Both the position numbers and the translations under genes were made by a program. This document shows positions 35,247 to 42,971 of a stretch of 56,756 bases of DNA, one piece after another. The stretch is from the NCBI RefSeq assembly GCF_000420825.1, contig NZ_ATVR01000023.1:1-56756 (forward strand), given 5' to 3'. The notes below the pieces were generated by a model. That model did no database searches, had not been told where the DNA came from, and was given only the letters and a program-made list of their open reading frames with translations. Origin of the DNA: Butyrivibrio sp. AE2015. Lineage in GTDB: Bacteria > Bacillota > Clostridia > Lachnospirales > Lachnospiraceae. Position 1 is the stretch's first letter. Every line of letters starts with the position of its first letter.

Positions 35247-35621
35247 TTAGCGCTTCATTGCACTGTAACAATTACTTATTAGCTCTGATTGAGCTTCAAG
35301 AAATGAATTTATTAAATATAGCTTGTCTTCCTTATCCTTCCCCGTGGAAAGTCCAACAATAGAATTTATTGTTGCTGAAAGCTTCAGCTCTGCATCAGAT
35401 AGTTCCTCAAACTCTCTTAGCGGAGTATCTGTCTCCAGATCTTCTGCAGGTATCCCCAATACCCCAGCTATACTCTTTATATTTTCAACTGATACTCTGT
35501 TGCTGTTTCTAGTAACAATGGCATATAAAGTGTTGTAATTAATTCCACTCTCAATTGCAAGTCTTCTAAGAGTTATTTTCTTTTGTTTGGCATAGTAGCC
35601 GATTTTTTCTCCAATATTCAT
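35247..35621 (-). CDS. XRE-family transcriptional regulator, 124 aa
   Basis: N-terminal Cro/CI HTH: MNIGEKIGYYAKQKKITLRR, LAIESGINYNTLYAIVTR and SVENIKSIAGVLGIPAEDL. The C-terminal 55 residues are helical and probably dimerise. The start is ATG 35621, with GGAAGGGAG ten bases upstream; the longer frame to 35711 begins inside the operator repeats. It is first gene of the four-gene operon down to 33303, and its upstream repeats suggest self-regulation. Confidence 0.88.
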   Translation of the reverse strand: MNIGEKIGYYAKQKKITLRRLAIESGINYNTLYAIVTRNSNRVSVENIKSIAGVLGIPAEDLETDTPLREFEELSDAELKLSATINSIVGLSTGKDKEDKLYLINSFLEAQSELISNCYSAMKR

Positions 35622-35667
35622 GTGGTTGTTCTCCCTTCCGGAAATGAATATAACACACATGTAAATA

Positions 35668-35714
35668 TATTGCAATGGGTATTTGCAATATATTGTATAT
35701 TGAATTTGCAATAT
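35668..35714. promoter_or_regulatory. TTGCAATAT operator repeats before XRE gene
   Basis: ATTTGCAATAT occurs at 35681-35691 and 35704-35714, spaced 23 bases apart (about two helical turns), with a related TATTGCAAT at 35668-35676. They cover the expected promoter of the minus-strand XRE gene and face the divergent 35805 gene, so the XRE protein is the obvious candidate binder. Confidence 0.7.
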
Positions 35715-35804
35715 GTTTATGGCTCATCTCTATGGTAGATAATGAAGTTATAAGGTAAAATTATTATTGGAATTTAACGTATTTACTAGGGGATTACGAG
35801 ATTT

Positions 35805-36176
35805 ATGAGATCGAACTATTTAGAAAAGATACATGCTATTACTGAATTAAACGAAATTGAGAAAGTCAATAAGATAGTAGATATTGTCATGTCTACAAAT
35901 GACTCTATAACTGCAACTCCTAACTTTGAAAAAGAAGTCAGGACTGCTCTTATTATATTGATATCGTCCCAGGGCTTTTCTGCGCATCTGTATCATTTAG
36001 TATTAGATATCAGTTGGGTCAGATCGGTTATATATGATTTTAACGACTCAGATATTGTAAGTGCTCAAGATAAGGACCAAGTAGAAACATTCCTTAATTC
36101 GGCACATATAATGGTCATTGAAGGGATGCTTTGCAGAGTGTTTGGCGTTGAATATAGCGGAGAGACAGTCGGCTAA
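35805..36176 (+). CDS. Hypothetical protein, 123 aa
   Basis: Not recognised. Helical, soluble, moderately acidic (MRSNYLEKIHAITELNEIEK start, LIILISSQGFSAHLYHLVLD in the middle). The ribosome binding site (AGGGG, then a long spacer) is weak. Divergent from the XRE operon and possibly under the same operators. Confidence 0.55.
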   Translation: MRSNYLEKIHAITELNEIEKVNKIVDIVMSTNDSITATPNFEKEVRTALIILISSQGFSAHLYHLVLDISWVRSVIYDFNDSDIVSAQDKDQVETFLNSAHIMVIEGMLCRVFGVEYSGETVG

Positions 36177-36459
36177 CACTTGCTCCTATATGCTTTTATT
36201 CAACGGAGTAATGAAGATAGCTAAAGTCCAATACAATATGTACTTATTGTGATGGAAAATGGTATTATATCAAGGAAGTCGATGACTGAATAGTTTAAAG
36301 ATGTAAGTAGCGTAAACTACTTTCTATACCCATTATGCGGGGCTAGCATTCTAATAAATGAATGTAACAAGGTAGGTGAAAGCGAGAAAAAAGAAAACAT
36401 TTCCCAACATATAGCCGAAAGTAAGATGTAATGCCCCTCTGACCTTTCGATGCCTTTAA
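36177..36459 (+). other. Non-coding gap, possible structured RNA
   Basis: No reading frame of note. Purine-rich segments such as GGTAGGTGAAAGCGAG and GCCGAAAGTAAG, and a GTAG/CTAC stem near 36306-36320, give it the feel of structured RNA (intron or untranslated leader). I looked for a group II intron domain V and did not find one. Confidence 0.3.
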
Positions 36460-36496
36460 AGCCACCACTGCCCTATGTAAAGGAACTGTGGTGGCT
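36460..36496 (-). terminator. Terminator of the resolvase gene
   Basis: AGCCACCAC pairs with GTGGTGGCT (nine pairs) six bases beyond the resolvase stop codon. In the minus direction it is followed by TTTAAAGG. It may work in both directions. Confidence 0.7.
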
Positions 36497-36502
36497 CTTG
36501 TA

Positions 36503-37405
36503 TTAACTGTTCTCTTCTGCTGCTTTCAGCTCACTTTTGTATTTATAATAGGTATTTCTGCTGAGTCCGGTAAGCTTGATGCACTCAATATCAGAGAGTG
36601 TCCCATTAAAAGCCTTACTGTGCTTCATGATTATGTCCTTTGCAGGAGCTTCTTTTTTAACTGTAAGCTTATTACCTCTGCGCTGCCCTATCTGCTTACC
36701 ATTAAGCCTGGCAGTCTGGATTCCCTCCTTAGTACGTTGGTGCAGGTCCTGTACTTCTTTTTCTGCCTGATCAAAGGCAATTCGTATCTGCTTCTCTGCC
36801 AACTTCCGGAAATAATTATTTAGTCCTTTGAAGATCTCATCCTCATCCGTTCCCTGCAGCTCAATCTTATCCTTCATATTTTCAGCATAAACTTCGGTGT
36901 TAATGTAAGGCTCTTTCAGAAAAACCAGCTGTATTCTTTTTTCATACAGTTCAAAGTAGGTTTCTACGCCTTCATCGGCGTTTCTGCTCATTCTGGACAC
37001 AGAATCAAATACGATGATATCTCCAGGCGCTATATTCTTCATAAGCTTTTTCCATTCAGGTCGGTCCATCTTGGTACCGGTAAATGCTTCCTGAACTATA
37101 TAAGCATTTGGATATGCCGCCTTGATGTTTCGGATCTGGCGGTCAATAGACTGCTGCGGTGTCGAAATACGACAATATCCGTAGGTCTTTAAAAGCGTCT
37201 TGAGCGCATCACTTACATGCTTATTTCTGAGCGTAGCTACCTCTATCTTTTTTCCCTTTTTTAAGATAAAGATATCATAGCTATATGTCTCATCATCATT
37301 TGTACCTAAAATGTTCTCGTTGCAGCGGATGCTTGTCTCATACTTCCTACATTCTGGAAATAATACCTCTGCAGCTTTTTTTACTTCTTCATCACTATAT
37401 TTCAT
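36503..37405 (-). CDS. Serine recombinase (resolvase family), 300 aa
   Basis: Catalytic domain from about residue 75: YGYCRISTPQQSIDRQI, with the nucleophile Ser in CRIS, then DIIVFDSVSRMSRNADEGVE with the conserved Arg residues. It ends in a resolvase HTH (LSDIECIKLTGLSRNTYYKY). The first 74 residues are an extra N-terminal domain not found in simple resolvases. The likely role is resolving plasmid dimers, or inverting or moving cargo, at sites in the adjacent 37415-37530 region. Small serine recombinases like this do not normally carry such an N-terminal domain. Confidence 0.88.
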   Translation of the reverse strand: MKYSDEEVKKAAEVLFPECRKYETSIRCNENILGTNDDETYSYDIFILKKGKKIEVATLRNKHVSDALKTLLKTYGYCRISTPQQSIDRQIRNIKAAYPNAYIVQEAFTGTKMDRPEWKKLMKNIAPGDIIVFDSVSRMSRNADEGVETYFELYEKRIQLVFLKEPYINTEVYAENMKDKIELQGTDEDEIFKGLNNYFRKLAEKQIRIAFDQAEKEVQDLHQRTKEGIQTARLNGKQIGQRRGNKLTVKKEAPAKDIIMKHSKAFNGTLSDIECIKLTGLSRNTYYKYKSELKAAEENS

Positions 37406-37414
37406 GTTGGAATC

Positions 37415-37530
37415 CTCTTAAATTTAACGTTCGTTAGATTTAATACACTAATTATACATCAAAATTGTTTTTATATGCAATAAGTTTGGTACAAATATAT
37501 CATACGTTAAATTTGGTACATATAAACGTC
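37415..37530. promoter_or_regulatory. Candidate resolution (res) site and divergent promoters
   Basis: TTAAATTTAACG and GTTAGATTTAA form an imperfect inverted pair near 37420-37443, and TAAGTTTGGTACA (37481-) recurs as TAAATTTGGTACA (37508-37520). Such paired sites upstream of a resolvase gene are typical of res. Crossover point not assigned. Confidence 0.45.
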
Positions 37531-37677
37531 ACCGGCAAGTTTGTTCTATTACATCAGTTCATCATTTTTAAATCATTACTATCCGTGATGCCAATAATTA
37601 AATATTGACATATAATTCGTTTTTCCATTACAATAGTGTCACAAGTTAATTTATGACACAAAGGAGATTCATGGGTC

Positions 37678-38379
37678 ATGGCCAAGAACTGGATCACAAA
37701 AAAGCATCTGTCACAGCTTCTCGAAGCATATTCATTCAAGAAAAATGAATTCATCCTGGATGAAAATCAGGAGAGTGGTACTTACCGCTATTCCAGTTCC
37801 CGGAAGGATTCAGGGATCCATCTGACCGTATCTTCATGGTATAACAGCATCCAGGCTAAAACTGAAGGCTATAAGGTAAGCCTGTCAGACGAAAATGGCA
37901 TCATCACATGTATAGACTTCTATCGCCCGGAGGGAGAGTCCCTTATTCATGTCATGAGGAACGTACCCAAAGAGCCGCGGTCAGACGAATACAGGGAAGC
38001 CCTGAAAGATATCAGGCAGCTGGAAAAAGAGAACTATGCCCTGTATCACGAAAAAAAGCGTCTGCAGGATGAGATTGATGGATTAAAAAAGCAGCTGGCA
38101 AAAGCCAGGGACATCACTGCACTGGAAAAGAAGATAGAAAAGCTCTCTGCAGAGAACAGGCAGCTGAAAAAGGACATAAATGAATGCCAGAAATTAACTG
38201 CTGTCACTCATGTAAAAAATGAAAGGGGTGCCGGAAGACATAAATCACCTGAAAGGGCTGAAGCTGTCACAAGACTGAAACAGCTCATTGAAGCGGATAC
38301 TCCTCAGAAAGAGATCATAGAAAAGCTCAGGATTAGCAAACGGACCTATTACAGATATAAGAAAGAGCTGGAGCAGTAA
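37678..38379 (+). CDS. Coiled-coil protein with resolvase-like HTH end, 233 aa
   Basis: Not recognised as a family. The N-terminal 95 residues are a mixed domain, with an early ITKKHLSQLLEAYSF helix pair. Residues 105-175 form a long coiled coil (DIRQLEKENYALYHEKKRLQ). The C-terminal 45 residues are an HTH ending RISKRTYYRYKKELEQ, strikingly like the end of the neighbouring divergent resolvase (LSRNTYYKYKSEL). A DNA-binding accessory or KfrA-like role is possible. The ribosome binding site is AAAGGAG, somewhat far from ATG. Confidence 0.7.
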   Translation: MAKNWITKKHLSQLLEAYSFKKNEFILDENQESGTYRYSSSRKDSGIHLTVSSWYNSIQAKTEGYKVSLSDENGIITCIDFYRPEGESLIHVMRNVPKEPRSDEYREALKDIRQLEKENYALYHEKKRLQDEIDGLKKQLAKARDITALEKKIEKLSAENRQLKKDINECQKLTAVTHVKNERGAGRHKSPERAEAVTRLKQLIEADTPQKEIIEKLRISKRTYYRYKKELEQ

Positions 38380-38523
38380 AAAATTGCCCATGAGTGTCAT
38401 GAATTAAATACTGGCACTTTGGTACTAATGTAAACCGAAAAGGCAGATATAATAGGGTAGAAGAGGACTGGAGAAAAATCGCCCCCACATAAAAAAATCA
38501 TTTCAATAGGAGAACATATCATT

Positions 38524-38649
38524 ATGACCAATACTTGGTATAAAAACGAAGAAACAGATTATATATGGTGGTTGGATAATGGTGATGAAGTAACCGGAGA
38601 ATGGATATTCAGCTTTGATAAGAAAAAAACTTATATTTTGCCATCATAA
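38524..38649 (+). CDS. Small aromatic-rich protein, 41 aa
   Basis: TAGGAG, eleven bases upstream, precedes ATG of a 41-residue protein that begins MTNTWYKNEETDYIWWLDNG and contains another Trp. It ends five bases before the convergent 38654 gene. Aromatic-rich small proteins of this kind occur in accessory regions, but I cannot name this one. Too short for standard calling. Confidence 0.5.
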   Translation: MTNTWYKNEETDYIWWLDNGDEVTGEWIFSFDKKKTYILPS

Positions 38650-38653
38650 TCCC

Positions 38654-38863
38654 CTATTTTCTGTATCTATCGAGGTTTATTCCCTCTCGTTGTGCCATTT
38701 TAATAAGTTCTTCATGAGATGCTTCCTGCGCATCACACATATCTGAATACCCCATTGCTCCAGTTAACGTTACCATCTGAGCACCATACTCATCCATAAG
38801 GTCATTTCTGAGGCGTTCATAATCAATGTCCTCATCACGGTTTGGTTTAAAAAGCAATCCCAT
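38654..38863 (-). CDS. Hypothetical protein, 69 aa
   Basis: Not recognised. Hydrophilic and helical (MGLLFKPNRDEDIDYERLRN start, EELIKMAQREGINLDRYRK end). AAGGAG eight bases before ATG supports translation. It follows the caspase gene on the same strand by 33 bases, so read-through from the BREX operon is possible. The N-terminal GLLFKP pattern resembles small phage and plasmid proteins but defines nothing. Confidence 0.6.
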   Translation of the reverse strand: MGLLFKPNRDEDIDYERLRNDLMDEYGAQMVTLTGAMGYSDMCDAQEASHEELIKMAQREGINLDRYRK

Positions 38864-38896
38864 ATTAAGATCTCCTTCAAATAGCTATTTCTAATC

Positions 38897-40390
38897 TCAA
38901 TCAATATACTTCAATAGTCTAAATCCATCACTCCAGTAAACCTTTATCTTATTATCTTCTTTTGCTTTATCTTCAATATCAAACTGAATATTAACGCCTC
39001 TTCTTGAGCCTGCAACTCGCTCAATTACCTTAGTCTCAACTTCATTTAAGCCTAATGCCGAATATCCAAACCTATAATCATCATCTATGGAATAGTAATC
39101 AGTTCCGTCTGAATTGTACATAACGTTGATTCCATCCAAAAAGATTTCTGAAATTCGATATACCTTACAATCAGCATACGAATCCTCATATTCCTTTAGG
39201 AAAACTTCAAAGTCTAATTTTTTCCCAGGAAAATAAATAATGTTTTGTGAATACTCCTTTAACTGAGAGTAAATATATTTACCACATTTATTAAACCTGT
39301 CACTCCAAAGTTCTTCAAGAACATTCTTAGAAAATGCATTCATATCAAAAACTCGTCGAAGCTTACCAGAATCATCAAAAAACATCTCATAAGCCATACC
39401 ATTTAAAAGATGTTCAGCCATATCAGCTGGATACGATGTTAATTTTTTATGTAATTGTTCAAAATAATGCTGAACATTAAAAGCCCTATGCGAGGCCTGA
39501 TACAGAACCCTCCCCAATACAAAAATATCATCCGGTGCTTCCTTAACTACTTGTAATTTATTCCTATCAAGCATAGATGGTATTCGATTTTGCTCATTAA
39601 AATCATACGTCAATGCCATCTTAATCATTTCATAACAAATCGCATTTTTAACGGGCTCATAATCAGCATCTGCTAAAGCAATCTTGCTATATACCATATC
39701 TGAACTGATGCTGCTATAATCATTAAATGAAAAATCGCCCAACAAAGAAGTATGTTCCCATGTAATCTGCTTACCCTGAGTCTCCAAATATACTGTATTT
39801 CTAACTCGCTTAAACATTTCTTCAATAGAAATATTCTTAGTCAAAAGGTGTTTAAGCAGCGCTTTTGTATAATAGCCATGGCCACTGGCAGCATCTTCCT
39901 TAGCACTCTGTCCTGGAGAAGTAGCAAATGCAATAATTGTCCCTTTGGGTGCCATTATCGGTGCAAAAGTACTATTGCTGCCCCTCGCACCATTAGGCAT
40001 AGTGCGACACGCATCTACAATCAGTATTTTAATTTTAAGAGAGCTATTATCTAAGTCTTCAATTATCTCTTGCAGCTTATAGGCTGTATGTGAAATAGAA
40101 ATATCATCCTCAAATTGAGTGTCTTTACAAGCTATATAGTTCTCACCCTTAACCTGAAAACCATGACCTGCAAAAAAGAATAATCCAACATCATAACTGT
40201 CTAATTTTCTAGAAAACTCTGTGATTTCACTTGCTAAATCATATCTCCCAATATCGGTATATAACGCCGTATCAAAATGAACTTCTTTGAGTTTTTGTTC
40301 TAATGCTGTTGCATCATTAACAGCACATTCCAATTTTTGTTTTGGATCATCATAATTGTCATTTCCAATAAGGATTGCTATCCTCTTCAC
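38897..40390 (-). CDS. Caspase-like (peptidase C14) protease at the end of the BREX operon, 497 aa
   Basis: A caspase/metacaspase fold covers the first 230 residues. It opens MKRIAILIGNDNYDDPKQKL; the catalytic His76 lies in FFFAGHGFQ and Cys128 in LIVDACRTMP; AFATSPGQSAKEDAASGHG matches the conserved loop after it. Residues 235-497 are a helical, then mixed, extension that I do not recognise and that could sense a trigger or bind BREX parts. The start is GTG, one base after the brxL stop codon, with AGGGGTGG as ribosome binding site inside brxL, so the two are translationally coupled. Bacterial caspases often kill infected cells; this role is inferred here. Confidence 0.88.
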   Translation of the reverse strand: MKRIAILIGNDNYDDPKQKLECAVNDATALEQKLKEVHFDTALYTDIGRYDLASEITEFSRKLDSYDVGLFFFAGHGFQVKGENYIACKDTQFEDDISISHTAYKLQEIIEDLDNSSLKIKILIVDACRTMPNGARGSNSTFAPIMAPKGTIIAFATSPGQSAKEDAASGHGYYTKALLKHLLTKNISIEEMFKRVRNTVYLETQGKQITWEHTSLLGDFSFNDYSSISSDMVYSKIALADADYEPVKNAICYEMIKMALTYDFNEQNRIPSMLDRNKLQVVKEAPDDIFVLGRVLYQASHRAFNVQHYFEQLHKKLTSYPADMAEHLLNGMAYEMFFDDSGKLRRVFDMNAFSKNVLEELWSDRFNKCGKYIYSQLKEYSQNIIYFPGKKLDFEVFLKEYEDSYADCKVYRISEIFLDGINVMYNSDGTDYYSIDDDYRFGYSALGLNEVETKVIERVAGSRRGVNIQFDIEDKAKEDNKIKVYWSDGFRLLKYID

Positions 40391-40391
40391 T

Positions 40392-42509
40392 TTATTCCAC
40401 CCCTAACGCTTTAAACACAGCATCCTCAGCACTCTGGTAGAATACCAAACTGAAGCTACTCATAAGTTCTGCTGGTACAGTACCAAGATCAACTGCTGAT
40501 GTCTGTGGTAATAAAACTTTCTTTGCACCACTATCAAGGCACACCTGTAATGTACTTGCCAGATTCTCTGCCTTCATAATGGTTCCTCCGATACTGAAAT
40601 CACCTATCACAACCATAGAACTCTGTACCGGTCTTCCAAGAGCTATCGAGCATAATGCTATAAGCGTAGGAAGTGCCAATGTTTTTGTCATTCCTATTCC
40701 CTGAAGGTCCTGATAGTTGATTACAAAATCTTTATTAAGCACGCCAAGAGAGCCGCTGATTCTGTTTCCATTTGCTTTAAGGAAATTAAACGCTGTATCC
40801 ACAGCCTCTTTACATTCCCTATCTGTTCCTAGTCCTGTACGATCAAACTTTCCATTTCCTGGCAACATTTGTGATTCCAAACGGAACACACCTATCATGT
40901 CTGACTTACCGTGCGAAACAGTATATACCTGACCTGGGTTAAGCATGCCTTCTGGAATAAGCTTTCCACCGCCCTGTTCAGGAACAGAAACATAGTGCTC
41001 TGACATATCCTCCATATCTATATATGAGAAATTGACATCATAAAACTCCATTCCTCCAAGTTTTTTAAGCTGCTCCTTAACTCGGCGGCGCATTTCAAGT
41101 GCAATTTCCAATACTTCTATTACATCTGCTTTCTCAAACACTCCATCAGGATAGAGAAGCTTCAAATAACCATCTACCATCCTACGAACCGCTATGGTAT
41201 CACGCTGGTTTAGGTTCTTACCAAGACGGAAGTACTTATCAATAGCATCGCCAAACTGTTCTTTCCTAAGTTCACGAATAAAACCTGCTAGGTAATCTGT
41301 AATAAAGCCATAGTCATTTGTAAAATGCTCTGGTCTAAATTTGGGAATCTCCCAACCAGGGTTATAACAATGCATTCTATCAAGAAATGCCGTATCTGTT
41401 CCCATTTCAGGAGGGAATGGATCAAATAAACTTGATGTCTTCAAAAGAACATCTACGCTCTGGTTGATATTTCCCACAAATACCATCGAAGCTGATGCTG
41501 CCTTTTCTTCCTTACCCCTAGCAAAAGATCCTGAAGCCATATAATCCTTCATGATCTGAATGCCATCTTTATCTTTGAAATTAATACCGGCAACCTCATC
41601 AAATGCCACAACATCCCATAATCCTACAAGTCCCATGGTTCTCTTGCTCATGTTGTAGAAAAGATTTGCCACAGTGGTCTGACCACCGGAGACGAGAATG
41701 CTGTTAGGTGATATTTCCTTGTAAAGATGAGATTTACCTGTACTACGCGGTCCCAATTCACAGAGATTGAAGTTATTCTCCACAAGTGGAAGCATACGCG
41801 TAATCAGTAGCCACTTCTCTCTATATGACAGCTCATCAGGTTCCATTCCAGTTGATCGGAGAAGTACATCGATCCACTCATCTTTTGTAAAAGCCTTTCT
41901 CCCCTCTTTGAGCTGATTCATATCTACATTTGGCATCTGAATAGGAGTAAGCTTTGTTATAGTAACCGGGGACTCATCCTTCTGCTTAGACTTCTTTGCG
42001 CGCTGCTCAGCACCATAATCATCTACTTCGCCAAAATCATCACCTTCATTACCATACTCAAGCTGTACTATACACCAAATTCCTCCGCAAAGAAGCCTGT
42101 CATACTGCTCAGGATACTCTTCAGAAATTGGAATTCTTGTAAGACCGAGGTTCGAGAAGGTCGCCTCATACATATCATATTTCATGTTAAGTTCAACTGT
42201 AATCATATCAATTACAGTATGCGTTCCCTTTTGTCTGAGCAAAGAAAGCACCTTCTGTGACTCATCTGGGCGTACATAATTGTTTGTGAGAATGCTCTTA
42301 ACGGTCTCAACACCGCGTTCAATAATAGCTTCATCATCAGAATTGCAGTACTGGCCAAGAAGATATTCAAGAACATATATAGGCACATTGGCACCTTCTT
42401 TTATATGTTTTGTTAAATCCTTTCTTACGATTTTTCCATCAAAAACTTTTCTAAGTTTTCCATTTAAACTTTCTCTTGGGCTTTCATCCGCATTGCTATA
42501 ATTTTCCAT
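40392..42509 (-). CDS. brxL: BREX protein BrxL (Lon-like AAA+ protein), 705 aa
   Basis: BREX type 1 component with a AAA+ centre and Lon-like C-terminus. Walker A is GPRSTGKS (253-260) in NLCELGPRSTGKSHLYKEIS, and Walker B is the VVAFDEVAGI segment at about 303-312. The Lon-like end (LALPTLIALCSIALGRPVQS, then VVIGDFSIGGTIMKAENLAS) lacks the Lon Ser-Lys dyad by simple alignment. The 705-aa length is normal for BrxL. BrxL takes part in phage restriction and binds DNA. It is followed directly by the caspase gene and preceded by an unknown 137-aa protein. Confidence 0.94.
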   Translation of the reverse strand: MENYSNADESPRESLNGKLRKVFDGKIVRKDLTKHIKEGANVPIYVLEYLLGQYCNSDDEAIIERGVETVKSILTNNYVRPDESQKVLSLLRQKGTHTVIDMITVELNMKYDMYEATFSNLGLTRIPISEEYPEQYDRLLCGGIWCIVQLEYGNEGDDFGEVDDYGAEQRAKKSKQKDESPVTITKLTPIQMPNVDMNQLKEGRKAFTKDEWIDVLLRSTGMEPDELSYREKWLLITRMLPLVENNFNLCELGPRSTGKSHLYKEISPNSILVSGGQTTVANLFYNMSKRTMGLVGLWDVVAFDEVAGINFKDKDGIQIMKDYMASGSFARGKEEKAASASMVFVGNINQSVDVLLKTSSLFDPFPPEMGTDTAFLDRMHCYNPGWEIPKFRPEHFTNDYGFITDYLAGFIRELRKEQFGDAIDKYFRLGKNLNQRDTIAVRRMVDGYLKLLYPDGVFEKADVIEVLEIALEMRRRVKEQLKKLGGMEFYDVNFSYIDMEDMSEHYVSVPEQGGGKLIPEGMLNPGQVYTVSHGKSDMIGVFRLESQMLPGNGKFDRTGLGTDRECKEAVDTAFNFLKANGNRISGSLGVLNKDFVINYQDLQGIGMTKTLALPTLIALCSIALGRPVQSSMVVIGDFSIGGTIMKAENLASTLQVCLDSGAKKVLLPQTSAVDLGTVPAELMSSFSLVFYQSAEDAVFKALGVE

Positions 42510-42543
42510 TAACTATTCCTCTTAATAACATATTTCAACGTTT

Positions 42544-42957
42544 TCACGCATCTTTTTCCCTCACAAAAACCCACGGTACTGACCCTTTAAATACACCATC
42601 TAAAGGTCTGCCATTTCTGAGAGAATACCCATTCATAAATTCTTCAAGTTCAAGAACTTCAATTGAATTAATTCTAATCCACTGAATGTTCTGTTTCTTC
42701 AAATTCGCGTAATATTCAGGATAATGTTCTCCTTCAGCTATTTTCGCGCCAGTATCAACTCTAAATATTCTATTTCTATCCATTTTACTTTCCTTCAAAA
42801 AGATAGTTTTTTCGCATACATATTCATCAGCTATATAGCTTTTTCCTATACGAGCAAAGTCAACAAATCCATACTCATCTATTATTTTTTTATGCTCATC
42901 AAAAAAATCTATATTTTTGTCTAATCTAGCCAATTTTAATAAAATGGTTTTTTCCAT
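42544..42957 (-). CDS. Unknown BREX-embedded protein, 137 aa
   Basis: Not recognised. A mixed, soluble protein with no membrane segment. A Lys/Glu/Asp-rich N-half (MEKTILLKLARLDKNIDFFD) is followed by WIRINSIEVLELEEFMNGYS and ends GSVPWVFVREKDA. It lies between pglZ (14 bases) and brxL (34 bases), with its own start, so it is part of the BREX operon. The position is not filled in a standard type 1 BREX, which makes it a candidate accessory or regulator. Confidence 0.75.
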   Translation of the reverse strand: MEKTILLKLARLDKNIDFFDEHKKIIDEYGFVDFARIGKSYIADEYVCEKTIFLKESKMDRNRIFRVDTGAKIAEGEHYPEYYANLKKQNIQWIRINSIEVLELEEFMNGYSLRNGRPLDGVFKGSVPWVFVREKDA

Positions 42958-42971
42958 TTTGCCGGTCTCCT

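Noticed and set aside
36177..36459. Group II intron
   Set aside because: No domain V, no reverse transcriptase gene and no clear intron boundaries.
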